Shown here piece by piece: positions 35,075 to 44,156 of a DNA stretch of 64,000 nt (within the stretch, counting starts at the first letter, position 1; each line of letters starts with the position of its first letter). Under the pieces are notes generated by a model. That model did not search any database and was not told the origin of the DNA. It saw only the letters and a list, made by a program, of their open reading frames with translations. Source of the DNA: CAWCUK01 sp963798775 (GTDB taxonomy: Bacteria; Bacteroidota; Ignavibacteria; Ignavibacteriales; Ignavibacteriaceae); NCBI GenBank assembly GCA_963798775.1, contig CAWCUK010000004.1, positions 1-64,000 on the forward strand, written 5' to 3'. Made by a program: the position numbers and the translations under genes.

Positions 35075-35688
35075 CTCTCATACCTGAAATGCATATAAAT
35101 TCCATAAATAACATGAACAACTCCGAATCCGGCAGCCCAAAAAAGTAAACCGAGCTCAATAAAATGGAAAGAAATTAAGCCTAAAATAATTTGAACCATA
35201 CCTAAAAATTTCACTTCCTTTATCGTAAATTTTCCTGCGTTAAATAATGCTAGTCCATAAAATAGAAGTGTCATCGGCGCAAGTAAGCCCAATAATCCTT
35301 TTGAAATCATTATTAAAATTAATATGCCGCCGACTACTAAGGGAACAGCCATACTAGTTAAAAGTCGCCTGGATGTAGCGTTCCATATTTTTTCACCCTT
35401 ACTGTCTGCCTTTTTCCATGAGAAAAAAATAGCCGTAACCAGCGCCAGTATCAAAATTAAAAAAGCTAAAATTATAACATTAGTTAAATTTGTAGGTGCG
35501 GCTGCTGAACTGAAATCAATTTTATCAGGATTAAAATTGAAAATGTAATATGCGATAAACGAGCCAGCTAAAGCATAAATACCTGCCAATATGCCTGCCC
35601 AACCGGAGAGTGATAAAAATTTGGAAGAACGCTCCATCATTGAACGAATCTCGGCCAAATCTTTAATATAATTTTGTTGTTGTTCCAT
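35071..35688 (-). CDS. Hypothetical membrane protein partnered with regulator
   Basis: 205-aa membrane protein. A short cytoplasmic N-terminus (QQQNYIKDLAEIRSMMERSS) leads into about six helices, such as FLSLSGWAGILAGIYALAGSF (split by the break between SFI and AYY), NVIILAFLILILALVTAIFF, LGLLAPMTLLFYGLALFNAG and ELGLLFWAAGFGVVHVIYGI. Similar membrane protein/winged-helix pairs are widespread in Bacteroidetes but uncharacterised. The C-terminal Arg (HFRYER) is joined by a 4-bp overlap to the regulator gene. Role unknown. Confidence 0.75.
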   Translation of the reverse strand: MEQQQNYIKDLAEIRSMMERSSKFLSLSGWAGILAGIYALAGSFIAYYIFNFNPDKIDFSSAAAPTNLTNVIILAFLILILALVTAIFFSWKKADSKGEKIWNATSRRLLTSMAVPLVVGGILILIMISKGLLGLLAPMTLLFYGLALFNAGKFTIKEVKFLGMVQIILGLISFHFIELGLLFWAAGFGVVHVIYGIYMHFRYER

Positions 35689-35827
35689 TCAAAGTACTTT
35701 TTATTGCAAAGTTAAAAACAATATTTCAATTATACAAGAATGGATGAAAAAAAAATCTATTCCTTTTTTACCCGCTCTTAATAATAACAAAAAAGTTTTA
35801 GGATTTGATTTATTATTTCAAGGTTAG

Positions 35828-35866
35828 AAGGAATTTGAACCGCGATATTCAGCTTGGGAAACTGAC
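35828..35866 (-). pseudogene. tRNA-Gly relic
   Basis: The plus-strand text GGAATTTGAACCGCGATATTCAGC and its continuation (CTTGGGAAACTGACA) is a degraded copy of the T-arm/variable/anticodon portion of tRNA-Gly(CCC) at 36553-36625, with which it shares a run of about 14 identical bases plus scattered matches. Only the 3' half of a tRNA is represented, so it cannot be functional. Confidence 0.55.
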
Positions 35867-35960
35867 AATATTAAATTTTTTAAAAACCAATAATGTAAAA
35901 GTGATAGTTTGAGAGGAGAATATTTTTAGGTTAAAAATTGTTAGGGAGATGAATTGCTTT

Positions 35961-36003
35961 AAAAATAAAAAAGCCTTCCAATTTATCTAATAAGAAGGCT
36001 TTT
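35961..36003 (-). terminator. Intrinsic terminator of tRNA-Val transcript
   Basis: AAAAGCCTTC (35969-35978) and GAAGGCTTTT (35994-36003) form a 10-bp stem with a 15-nt loop. On the minus strand the T-run follows the stem just after the 3' end of tRNA-Val, as expected for a minus-strand terminator. Confidence 0.75.
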
Positions 36004-36010
36004 AAGGTTG

Positions 36011-36085
36011 TGGGGGCTGAAGGATTCGAACCTACGACCCCCTGCTTGTAAGGCAGGTGCTCTAAACCAACTGAGCTAAGCCCCC
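36011..36085 (-). tRNA. tRNA-Val (anticodon TAC)
   Basis: Reverse complement begins GGGGGCTTAGCTCAGTTGG and ends TCGAATCCTTCAGCCCCCA. The 7-bp acceptor pairs GGGGGCT with AGCCCCC. The anticodon stem CCTGC/GCAGG encloses CTTACAA, anticodon TAC. The T arm has the normal GGTTCGAATCC. The D loop is slightly longer than usual. CCA is not encoded. Confidence 0.9.
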
Positions 36086-36194
36086 GGTTATTAAACCGTC
36101 ATTCAAAATTTGAGTACCAAATATCGTATAAAATAATTAAATAATCCAATACTTTTTACAAAAATCTTTAGAATTTTTTAAAATAATTTCAATA

Positions 36195-36434
36195 TTATGG
36201 CTTACATACACCACATGGTGAATAGCCGGAATTTACCGCGTCACTTCTTGAGTGAAATGTAATTTTCATTGATTCCGGAATTTGCTGCGCGTATGTACAG
36301 CTTGGCTTATGGAAAACAGTTGATTTACTTGAAGCCACAAAAGTTTCATCGGCTGAAGCGGGATCGCTACATCCGGCAAAAATTAATAAACTAAGCAAAA
36401 CTAAAGTTCCGTAAACTTTTTTAAAATTATTCAT
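36195..36434 (-). CDS. Small lipoprotein with Cys-pair motif
   Basis: 79-aa lipoprotein: signal TLVLLSLLIFAGC, then about 20 polar residues and a C-terminal module FHKPSCTYAQQIPESMKITF followed by GYSPCGVCKP. The spacing C...C-x-x-C and the HKPSC start recall the small cysteine module found at the C-terminus of some secreted thermonuclease and Ada-type proteins (H-x-x-x-C ... G-Y-x-P-C-x-x-C). It probably binds zinc. The whole protein would sit lipid-anchored in the periplasm or on the surface. Role unknown. Confidence 0.7.
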   Translation of the reverse strand: MNNFKKVYGTLVLLSLLIFAGCSDPASADETFVASSKSTVFHKPSCTYAQQIPESMKITFHSRSDAVNSGYSPCGVCKP

Positions 36435-36552
36435 AAATGAAACCTAAAATTTGTTTACCTAAAATAAATAAAAAATTAATATAATTTATTTGAGATATGC
36501 ATAAATATTAGCACTATTTATTTTACCATTTCGCTGAAAAAGGAAGGATATG

Positions 36553-36625
36553 AGCGAGCGACGGGATTCGAACCCGCGACATTCAGCTTGGGAAGCTGGC
36601 ACTCTACCAACTGAGTTACGCTCGC
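36553..36625 (-). tRNA. tRNA-Gly (anticodon CCC)
   Basis: Reverse complement begins GCGAGCGTAACTCAGTTGG and ends with the T arm GCGGGTTCGAATCCCGT and acceptor CGCTCGC plus discriminator T. The anticodon loop is TTCCCAA, anticodon CCC, with one mismatch (C-A) at the first stem pair. No encoded CCA. The 3'-half relic at 35828 derives from a gene of this type. Confidence 0.85.
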
Positions 36626-36688
36626 AGCCAATTTTTTTGAATAACCACAAATGAAAAATAAATAAGGATTATTCTTCAAGCAAGAAAA

Positions 36689-39600
36689 TTATTTTCTAAA
36701 TGCCTCTTCTATTAAATTCTTTTGCTGTTTATTAGATTTTTTTGCGGAACCGACTGCAGGACTCGCGCTTTCCGGTCTTCCCGCATAAAATAATTTTTGT
36801 CCTTCTGATAAATCCTCAACAAGTCTGGGAGCCAAGAAATTCCATGCTCCCATATTTTTAGGTTCTTCCTGAACCCAAACAACTGTTTTCGCATTCGGAT
36901 AAGATTTTAACAACGCCTGCACTTTTTCTGAATAATAAGGATAAAATTGTTCAACTCTAACTACTGCTGTATCATCTATTTTATTTTCTTTTCTATATTT
37001 CAGCAATTCATAATAAACTTTACCGCTTGTTAATATTACTCTTTCAACAAATTTTTTCTTTTCTATCGATTCATCATCAATTATTTCTCTGAATTTTCCG
37101 TTCACAAAATCTGCTTTAGGGGATTTCGCTTCAGGATTTCTTAACAGACTTTTCGGTGTCATAATTATTAAAGGTTTTCTAACGGCGTTTTTTATTTGTC
37201 TTCTTAAAAGATGAAAATATTGCGCGGGTGTAGTAAGATTACAAACCTGCATATTATTTTCTGCACAGAGAATAAGAAAACGCTCAAGTCTTGCTGATGA
37301 ATGTTCCGGACCTTGACCTTCATAACCATGGGGGAGAAGCATTACTACACCGTTCGGTATTTTCCACTTTTCATAAGAAGCGACAATAAAATTATCTATA
37401 ATAACTTGTGCTCCGTTTGCGAAATCTCCGAATTGAGCTTCCCACATTACAAGCGCCAACGGATCAGCGGTACTGTAACCATATTCAAAGCCCAATACGG
37501 CAGCCTCGGATAAAAAACTATCCAATGCTTCTATAGTTGCCTGGTTTTCATTAATATGATTTAAAGGAATAAATTCATCGCCGGATTCCATATCTAATAA
37601 ACCTAAATGTCTTTGACTAAAAGTTCCGCGCACGCTGTCTTGGCCGCTTAATCTTACGGGAGTTCCTTCCAATAAAAGACTTCCGAAAGCAATAGATTCG
37701 CCGAATGCCCAGTCAGCTTCTTCACTGCCGTCTAATAATCCAATTCTTTTATCCAAAATTCTTTTCAGCTTTGGATGAATATGAAAAGTTTCAGGCAGTC
37801 TTGTTATTCCTTTAACAATCGTTTCCAAATTTTCTTCGCTAATTGAAGTATCTTCAACCGGCTGTACCGCGGCAATTTTTTCTTTTGATACGGCCAAGGG
37901 AACATCGGTATTAAACTCGGTACTTTTTTTCTTTATTTTATCGAACGCTAATCCTAGAATATTATAAATTTCATCCTTCATCGATTTTATTTCTTCGGCG
38001 GAAAGTATTTTATTATCCAATAATGTTTTAGAATAGATTTCCATAACTGAAGGATGACTTTTAATTTTATCATAAAGAAGCGGCTGAGTAAATCCCGGTT
38101 CGTCTCCTTCATTATGTCCGTGTCTTCTGTATCCGAATAGATCTATTACAATATCTTTCTTAAATATTTTCCTATATTCAAATGCCAGTTTTGCAACCCA
38201 AAGAGCGGCTTCAGGATCATCGCCGTTTACGTGAAAGATTGGTGCTTGAATCATTTTTGCTACGTCTGTGGCGTAAACAGAAGAACGAGCGTCTTCCGGA
38301 GTAGTTGTAAAACCAATCTGATTATTGATAATTATATGAACCGTTCCGCCGGTTCTGTAACCGCTTAACTGTGATAAATTTAAAGTTTCGGCAACGACTC
38401 CTTGACCTGCAAAAGCCGCATCTCCATGAATTAGGAGCGACATAACTTTTTGATGAACTTTATCATCACCAAGTCGTTTTTGTTTTGCCCGCACAATTCC
38501 TTCTACTACAGGATCAACCCATTCAAGATGACTTGGATTAGAGGCTACTGAAACAGTTATACTTCTTCCGTTACGAGTTTTATACTTTCCTGTTGCTCCT
38601 AAATGATATTTTACGTCTCCCGATCCTTCAATTGAATTAGGATCCTGTATGTCTTCAAATTCGGAGAAAATAGAATCGTAAGATTTGCCAATTACATTCG
38701 CTAATACATTTAATCTTCCTCTGTGAGCCATTCCCAAAACAATTTCATTTATTCCGCTGTCGCTGGATTCATTCAAAATTAAATCTAAAACTGGAATTAA
38801 TGTTTCGGAGCCTTCGAGTGAAAAACGTTTATGGCCGATAAATTTATTATGTATAAAATGTTCAAAGGTTTCGGCAATTATTAATTTATTTAATATTATC
38901 TTTTTTAATTCTTGACTAAAATTAGGAACATTTTTTACCGGTTCCATTTTTCCTTGAAGCCAGACTTTCTCCTCGGGATTTTGAATATGCATATATTCAA
39001 CGCCGATTTTATCGCAATAAGTTTTTTGAACTATTTCTAATATCTGCCGCAGTGTAGCACGTTTTAATCCGCTGAAACCTCCTGTAATAAATTCGCGGTC
39101 AAGATCCCACAAGGTAAATTTGTATGTAATCGGATCCAGTTCGGCATGATAATTATTTTGTGATCCGAGTGGATCAAGATTGGCTAGCAGATGGCCTCTT
39201 ACTCTATAAAGATTTATCAATTGCAGAACGCGGGCTTGTTTTTCTATTTCTTCCATATTTGAAGAACGATCGAAAGCGCCGGGCTGATAATCTGTTTTCC
39301 ATAAAATCGGCTTTAAAGGAATTCTTAACGCGGTAAAAATCTCATCATAAAAATTTTCTTGGCCCAAAAGAAGTTCATGAATTGATTTTAAAAACATTCC
39401 CGATTCCGCGCCTTGAATAATCCTATGGTCATAAGTGCTCGTCATGTTCATTACTTTACTGATTCCCAAAGTAGAAATTGTTTCGGGAGACATTGCCTGG
39501 TATTCAGCGGGATATTGAATTGCACCTGTCGCTATAATTGTTCCCTGTCCCGTCATCAATCGCGGAACCGACATAACAGTACCGATTGTTCCGGGATTTG

Positions 39601-40306
39601 TTAATGTTACAGTGGTTCCAAAAAATTCAGCGGGATCAATAAGCCCTTTCCTCGACCTTTTTACAAGATCTTCGTAAGCTTCTAAAAATTCTTTAAAATT
39701 CATCTGATCCGCGTTTTTAATATTCGGAACTATAAGAGAATGCGAACCGTCCTTTTTTTGAATATCAATTGCTAATCCGAGATTAATACTTTTTCTTTTA
39801 ATGACAGTCGGCTTATCATTAACAAAAGTAAAAGCATAATTCATTACCGGTTCTTTCGCGATAGCTTTAATAATAGCCCAAGCGATAATATGAGTAAAGG
39901 AAATTTTCCCTCTGTTATTTTTCTTTAGATATTGGTTAATTGTAATTCGGTTTTCTTCCAAAAGTTTAACGGGAATTGTTCTTTGAGAAGTAGCTGTAGG
40001 AATTGTTAAACTTGTATTCATATTTTCAAGTATTCGGGCAGAGCTTCCCGCAATAACTTGAGTTTCATCTTCATCATTAGGTTTAGGCAGATTTTTTAAA
40101 TTCTTTTCATTTGTTTGTTTACTTTTTCCGTTTTCATTATGTGGCTTTTTTTCGGAGGTTAAAGGCCCAAAAAAATTTTGCCATTGTTCCGGTAGATCAC
40201 CGGGATTTTCTTCATATTGATCGTGCAGATATTCTACAAACCAAGTATTTGCCCCAAATTTTTCTAATTCTTCTTTTTGCTCTTTTGTCAGTTCGCTAGC
40301 TTTCAT
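36689..40306 (-). CDS. kgd: Multifunctional 2-oxoglutarate decarboxylase/dehydrogenase E1 with E2 succinyltransferase domain
   Basis: 1205-aa fused TCA-cycle enzyme. Residues 1-35 are the E1-type N-terminus (FGANTWFVEYLHDQYEENPG). A low-complexity linker (about 40-85) is followed by an E2-like acyltransferase catalytic domain at about 90-330, with the His motif TYDHRIIQGAES and no lipoyl domain. The E1 domain from about 350 to the end has VLGMAHRGRLNVLAN, the thiamine-diphosphate region HGDAAFAGQGVVAETLNLS, HIIINNQIGFT and RRHGHNEGDEPGFTQP. The domain order is that of actinobacterial Kgd/OdhA. It decarboxylates 2-oxoglutarate, feeding an E2/E3 partner or forming succinic semialdehyde. Upstream gap 40307-40622 separates it from pdxH. 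Confidence 0.9.
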   Translation of the reverse strand: MKASELTKEQKEELEKFGANTWFVEYLHDQYEENPGDLPEQWQNFFGPLTSEKKPHNENGKSKQTNEKNLKNLPKPNDEDETQVIAGSSARILENMNTSLTIPTATSQRTIPVKLLEENRITINQYLKKNNRGKISFTHIIAWAIIKAIAKEPVMNYAFTFVNDKPTVIKRKSINLGLAIDIQKKDGSHSLIVPNIKNADQMNFKEFLEAYEDLVKRSRKGLIDPAEFFGTTVTLTNPGTIGTVMSVPRLMTGQGTIIATGAIQYPAEYQAMSPETISTLGISKVMNMTSTYDHRIIQGAESGMFLKSIHELLLGQENFYDEIFTALRIPLKPILWKTDYQPGAFDRSSNMEEIEKQARVLQLINLYRVRGHLLANLDPLGSQNNYHAELDPITYKFTLWDLDREFITGGFSGLKRATLRQILEIVQKTYCDKIGVEYMHIQNPEEKVWLQGKMEPVKNVPNFSQELKKIILNKLIIAETFEHFIHNKFIGHKRFSLEGSETLIPVLDLILNESSDSGINEIVLGMAHRGRLNVLANVIGKSYDSIFSEFEDIQDPNSIEGSGDVKYHLGATGKYKTRNGRSITVSVASNPSHLEWVDPVVEGIVRAKQKRLGDDKVHQKVMSLLIHGDAAFAGQGVVAETLNLSQLSGYRTGGTVHIIINNQIGFTTTPEDARSSVYATDVAKMIQAPIFHVNGDDPEAALWVAKLAFEYRKIFKKDIVIDLFGYRRHGHNEGDEPGFTQPLLYDKIKSHPSVMEIYSKTLLDNKILSAEEIKSMKDEIYNILGLAFDKIKKKSTEFNTDVPLAVSKEKIAAVQPVEDTSISEENLETIVKGITRLPETFHIHPKLKRILDKRIGLLDGSEEADWAFGESIAFGSLLLEGTPVRLSGQDSVRGTFSQRHLGLLDMESGDEFIPLNHINENQATIEALDSFLSEAAVLGFEYGYSTADPLALVMWEAQFGDFANGAQVIIDNFIVASYEKWKIPNGVVMLLPHGYEGQGPEHSSARLERFLILCAENNMQVCNLTTPAQYFHLLRRQIKNAVRKPLIIMTPKSLLRNPEAKSPKADFVNGKFREIIDDESIEKKKFVERVILTSGKVYYELLKYRKENKIDDTAVVRVEQFYPYYSEKVQALLKSYPNAKTVVWVQEEPKNMGAWNFLAPRLVEDLSEGQKLFYAGRPESASPAVGSAKKSNKQQKNLIEEAFRK

Positions 40307-40622
40307 TTTCTGCTTATAATTATTATAGATATTTTTGTTTTTATTAAACTATTAAAGTAAATATATAGATCATAATCATATTATGGCCTATAATACCTCA
40401 CATAATTAAAGGTTTAACTTTTTATTTAAATGCCTGAGATTTAATCCGCTAAAATAAACAATTTAAGGAATAAGATAAAAGCGGTTTTTTTAGAGATACA
40501 TTTTAAAATAACGGCAGTAAATTCAAATCAAAAATTATCTTTTTAATCTTTCTTAAGTTTGAATATCAATTTCTGTTTGTTTTATTTGTTATTCTTTTTC
40601 ATTTAGAAATTTAGGAGAAACA
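40307..40622. other. Divergent intergenic region
   Basis: 316 bp of AT-rich sequence between the 2-oxoglutarate enzyme (minus) and pdxH (plus). It carries promoters for both. No hairpin terminator, no small gene and no regulatory motif that I can name. Confidence 0.45.
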
Positions 40623-41225
40623 TTGAGAGAATTTTCAGAAGAAAGTGTAAGTGAAAATCCATTAGAACAATTTAAAATATGGATGAATGATGTAATTAAG
40701 GCAAATATAACCGAACCTACGGCAATGACGGTTGCGACTGCCGGCAAAGACGGAATTCCTTCGGCGAGAACAGTTTTATTAAAGGATTATAACGAAAAAG
40801 GTTTTGTCTTTTTTACAAATTATGAAAGTTTAAAAGCGTCAGATTTAGAAGAAAATCCCCGTGCGGCAATACTTTTTTATTGGCGCAATTTACAGCGGCA
40901 AATAAGAATTTCGGGAAAAGTGGAAAAGGTATCTTTTAAAGAATCAGAAAAATATTTTAAATCCCGTCCTATTGGAAGCAGAATAGGCGCGTGGGCATCA
41001 AAACAAAGTTCCCAAATTCCTAATCGTGAATATTTAGAAAAACTGGTAAAAGAATTGGAAGAAAAATTTAAGAATGATGATGTGCCTCTTCCTCCTTTTT
41101 GGGGAGGTTATAGAGTAATACCGGAGAAATTTGAATTTTGGCAGGGAAGAGAAAACCGGCTGCATGACAGAATTATTTATTTAAAGGAAGGCGCCGATTG
41201 GAAAATCGCAAGACTTGCTCCTTAA
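40623..41225 (+). CDS. pdxH: Pyridoxamine 5'-phosphate oxidase
   Basis: 200-aa FMN-dependent oxidase that makes pyridoxal 5'-phosphate. Family landmarks: NPLEQFKIWMNDVIKANITE, PSARTVLLKDYNEKGFVFFT, the FMN region NPRAAILFYWRNLQRQIRI, then SKQSSQIPNREYLE and the C-terminal PEKFEFWQGRENRLHDRIIY, with the catalytic Arg and His. The start is TTG at 40623, preceded by AGGAGA; no ATG in the right place gives the full conserved N-terminus. It overlaps the convergent transporter gene by 4 bp. Confidence 0.92.
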   Translation: MREFSEESVSENPLEQFKIWMNDVIKANITEPTAMTVATAGKDGIPSARTVLLKDYNEKGFVFFTNYESLKASDLEENPRAAILFYWRNLQRQIRISGKVEKVSFKESEKYFKSRPIGSRIGAWASKQSSQIPNREYLEKLVKELEEKFKNDDVPLPPFWGGYRVIPEKFEFWQGRENRLHDRIIYLKEGADWKIARLAP

Positions 41226-42079
41226 TTTTTCAATCTTGCTTTCATCATCGGTGATTCTAAAATAAACGCGCGGACTGAAATGGCGGAAATAATTATTATT
41301 CCCCCTATTATCGCTAAAAATGAGGGAATTTCACCATAGCCTAAAAAAACCCAAACAGGATTCAGTACAGGTTCAATCATAGAAATTAAGGAGGCTTCAA
41401 TAGCAAAAACTCTTTTTAATCCGTAACTGAAAATTGCGTAGGCTAAACCGATTTGAAAAACTCCAAGATACGCGACCATTATAAAATTTGATATTGAAAG
41501 CGAAGTAATTTCAAATAATGATGGCAGCGCGATTAAAACTACCAAAATATTTCCGTAGAAAATAGAGCTAAATTGAAATTTATGGTCGTTCTTTCGCATG
41601 CCAAGCATAAAAGCCGCAAAAGCAATTCCCGAAAGAAGCGCTATTATATTTCCCGCAAAATGTCCGGGTGAAAGTTCTCCCATAAAAAACAGAACCATTC
41701 CCACAAAGCAAACAGTAATAGTAATTATATTTATGCGTTCAAATTTAGTTTTAAGCAAAATTGGTTCAAATATAAGAACATAAATAGGAGCAGTATACTG
41801 AAGAAAAATTGCGTTTGCCGCAGTCGTCATTTTTGTTGCTATTACAAAAAGTATTAATACGGCCGCATAAAAAACAGCATTTACAAACGCGAATTTGTTT
41901 AACCTGAACACCTTTGCGCGAAAAATTACAGCGAAAACTATTGCGGCGAATAAACACCGGAAAAAAGAAATCTGCATAGCGTTAAGTGAAATAAGTTTTA
42001 TAAATATTCCGCCGGTACTCCAAAGTAAAGCGCTGGCAAGAACCGCAAAAATTCCTTTTTTATGCTCCGGGATATTCAT
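41222..42079 (-). CDS. DMT-superfamily (EamA) transporter
   Basis: 285-aa inner-membrane transporter with ten predicted helices and the duplicated EamA fold. The first half has GIFAVLASALLWSTGGIFIK and ISFFRCLFAAIVFAVIF, the second half IIALLSGIAFAAFMLGMRK and LISMIEPVLNPVWVFLGYGE, including the conserved EPV in the second repeat. Substrates of this family are amino acids, nucleosides or other metabolites; none can be assigned here. It converges on pdxH with a 4-bp overlap and is divergent from the archease-RtcB pair. Confidence 0.9.
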   Translation of the reverse strand: MNIPEHKKGIFAVLASALLWSTGGIFIKLISLNAMQISFFRCLFAAIVFAVIFRAKVFRLNKFAFVNAVFYAAVLILFVIATKMTTAANAIFLQYTAPIYVLIFEPILLKTKFERINIITITVCFVGMVLFFMGELSPGHFAGNIIALLSGIAFAAFMLGMRKNDHKFQFSSIFYGNILVVLIALPSLFEITSLSISNFIMVAYLGVFQIGLAYAIFSYGLKRVFAIEASLISMIEPVLNPVWVFLGYGEIPSFLAIIGGIIIISAISVRAFILESPMMKARLKN

Positions 42080-42238
42080 GTGATTAAATGTTTATAAAAG
42101 TTTGAATAAATTGTGAAAACCAAAATTAGAAAGAATTTTTATAATAAACTTTTATTACGATGGTTTACTCAATAATTATTTAAATTAAATATTCTATACT
42201 CATTATTAAAAAACTTTTAAAAGTAAGAAAGTAAGTAA

Positions 42239-42667
42239 TTGGAATATTCATATAAATTTATAGAACACACCGCCGATATTGCATTAGAGGTAACGGCTGA
42301 TTCTTATGAAGGACTTTTTTCTGCCGCATTTGAAGGATGGAAAGAAGCCGCTATAGAAACCGCAGAACCGGAGAATGAAGAAAATAAAATTATCGAATTT
42401 TCTGAAAATTCTCCGGAAGAACTTCTTGTAAATTTTCTTTCCGAAATAAATTATTTACTTCTATCAAAGAAACGGCTGACAGAACGCCTTGAAAATATTC
42501 AAATTATAAAAGAAAAAGAATGGCTTTTAAAGGTAAATTTAATCGGCGGAAATCTTAAGGAAAATCACTTTATGTTGCGTTCCGAAATCAAAGCTGTTAC
42601 ATTTCATCAGATGAATATTATTGAAAAAGCAGGAAGATTAACAACAAGAATAGTTTTCAATATTTAA
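42239..42667 (+). CDS. Archease
   Basis: 142-aa archease, cofactor of RtcB RNA ligase. The typical start YKFIEHTADIALEVTADSYE is present, followed by GLFSAAFEG, LVNFLSEINYLL and the C-terminal KAVTFHQMNIIEK with the conserved metal-binding Asp/His positions partly visible. The start is TTG at 42239. The stop is separated by one base from the RtcB ATG, so the two are co-translated. Archease speeds guanylylation of RtcB and allows it to use more nucleotide types. Confidence 0.9.
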   Translation: MEYSYKFIEHTADIALEVTADSYEGLFSAAFEGWKEAAIETAEPENEENKIIEFSENSPEELLVNFLSEINYLLLSKKRLTERLENIQIIKEKEWLLKVNLIGGNLKENHFMLRSEIKAVTFHQMNIIEKAGRLTTRIVFNI

Positions 42668-42668
42668 A

Positions 42669-44123
42669 ATGAAAATCAATAACATTGAGCTAAACCAAAT
42701 AAGAGAGAATCTTTGGGAAATTCCTAAAACGGGCGGAATGCAAGTTCCCGGAAGAATTTATATTTCACCGAAAATGATTCAAGAAAATATGCAGAATGAT
42801 GACGCTCTGAAGCAAGTTATGAATGTAGCTCATCTTCCCGGAATTGAAAAATATAGTTTGGCAATGCCCGATATTCATTGGGGATACGGATTTCCTATCG
42901 GCGGAGTTGCCGCCACAAATTTAGACTATGGTGTAATTTCACCCGGCGGTGTGGGATATGATATAAACTGCGGAGTGCGGCTTGCGGTTACTTCACTGGA
43001 ATTCGCTTCGGCAAAAAATAATATATCAAAATTAATAGATAATTTATTTAACAATATTCCTACCGGAGTCGGCGCACACGGTGCTATTAAAAAACTTTCG
43101 ATTTCCGATATGAAAAAAGTTTTGACAACCGGATCAAATTGGGCGCTGGAAAATGATCTCGGAAATCCATCCGATATTGAATTTACTGAAGAAAGCGGTA
43201 CATTAAAAAACGCCGATTTTAGTGCTGTTTCGCCCCGCGCAGTTGAAAGAGGATATGATCAGCTGGGAACCCTCGGCTCAGGAAATCATTTTTTAGAAGT
43301 TGATGTTGTTGATGAAATTTATTTACCGGAAGCCGCGCAAGTTATGGGATTGTTTAAGGGACAAATAGTTGTACAAATTCATACCGGCTCACGCGGGTTA
43401 GGTTACCAGGTTTGCGATGATTATTTAAAAACTCTTGTTAAAGCTAGCGGTTCATACGGATTTAATTTACCCGACCGCCAGCTGGCCTGCGCTCCTTTAA
43501 ATTCAAAAGAGGGAAAAGCTTATCTTTCGGCAATGCAGGCCGCCGCAAATTTTGCTTGGAACAACCGTCAAGTAATTATGCATCTCGCTAAAAAAAGTTT
43601 TATTAAAACTTTCGATTTAAGCGAAAGTCAGCTTGGATTTAATTTAGTTTATGATGTTTGCCATAATATTGCTAAAATTGAAGAACACGAAATTGGCGGG
43701 TCAAAGAAAAAAGTATGCGTGCACAGAAAAGGAGCGACACGAGCTTTTCCGCCCGGTAGCAGCATGATTCCTGAAAAGTATAATAAAATAGGACAGCCGG
43801 TTTTAATTCCGGGAGATATGGGAAGATATTCATTTATTTCGGTGGGAACCGAAAAAGCGATGAATGAAACTTTCGGAAGTTCGTGCCATGGAGCGGGCAG
43901 AAATTTAAGTCGAACTAAAGCGTTAAAAGACGCCAAGGGAAGAGATTTAATTGAAGAATTGCGTCGTGAAGGAATTATAATACACGCAAAAGGTTATAAA
44001 ACAATCGCTGAAGAAATGCCGGGCGCCTATAAAGATGTTTCCGATGTTGTTGATGTTATGCATAATGAAGGAATTACAAAAAAGGTAGCCAAAATAAAGC
44101 CTATCGGTGTAATTAAAGGATAA
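42669..44123 (+). CDS. rtcB: RNA-splicing ligase RtcB
   Basis: 484-aa RtcB-family ligase, joining 2',3'-cyclic-phosphate (or 3'-phosphate) and 5'-OH RNA ends with GTP and Mn2+. Conserved segments include MPDIHWGYGFPIGGVAA, SPGGVGYDINCGVRL with the metal Cys, QLGTLGSGNHFLEV, QIHTGSRGLG and VCHNIAKIEEH. The C-terminal part holds HRKGATRAFPPG, then SCHGAGRNLSR with the guanylylated His. It follows archease by one base. In bacteria this pair acts in RNA repair, not splicing of tRNA introns. Confidence 0.94.
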   Translation: MKINNIELNQIRENLWEIPKTGGMQVPGRIYISPKMIQENMQNDDALKQVMNVAHLPGIEKYSLAMPDIHWGYGFPIGGVAATNLDYGVISPGGVGYDINCGVRLAVTSLEFASAKNNISKLIDNLFNNIPTGVGAHGAIKKLSISDMKKVLTTGSNWALENDLGNPSDIEFTEESGTLKNADFSAVSPRAVERGYDQLGTLGSGNHFLEVDVVDEIYLPEAAQVMGLFKGQIVVQIHTGSRGLGYQVCDDYLKTLVKASGSYGFNLPDRQLACAPLNSKEGKAYLSAMQAAANFAWNNRQVIMHLAKKSFIKTFDLSESQLGFNLVYDVCHNIAKIEEHEIGGSKKKVCVHRKGATRAFPPGSSMIPEKYNKIGQPVLIPGDMGRYSFISVGTEKAMNETFGSSCHGAGRNLSRTKALKDAKGRDLIEELRREGIIIHAKGYKTIAEEMPGAYKDVSDVVDVMHNEGITKKVAKIKPIGVIKG

Positions 44124-44156
44124 AAAAAACACAAACCGGAAAGAAATTTTATACAA

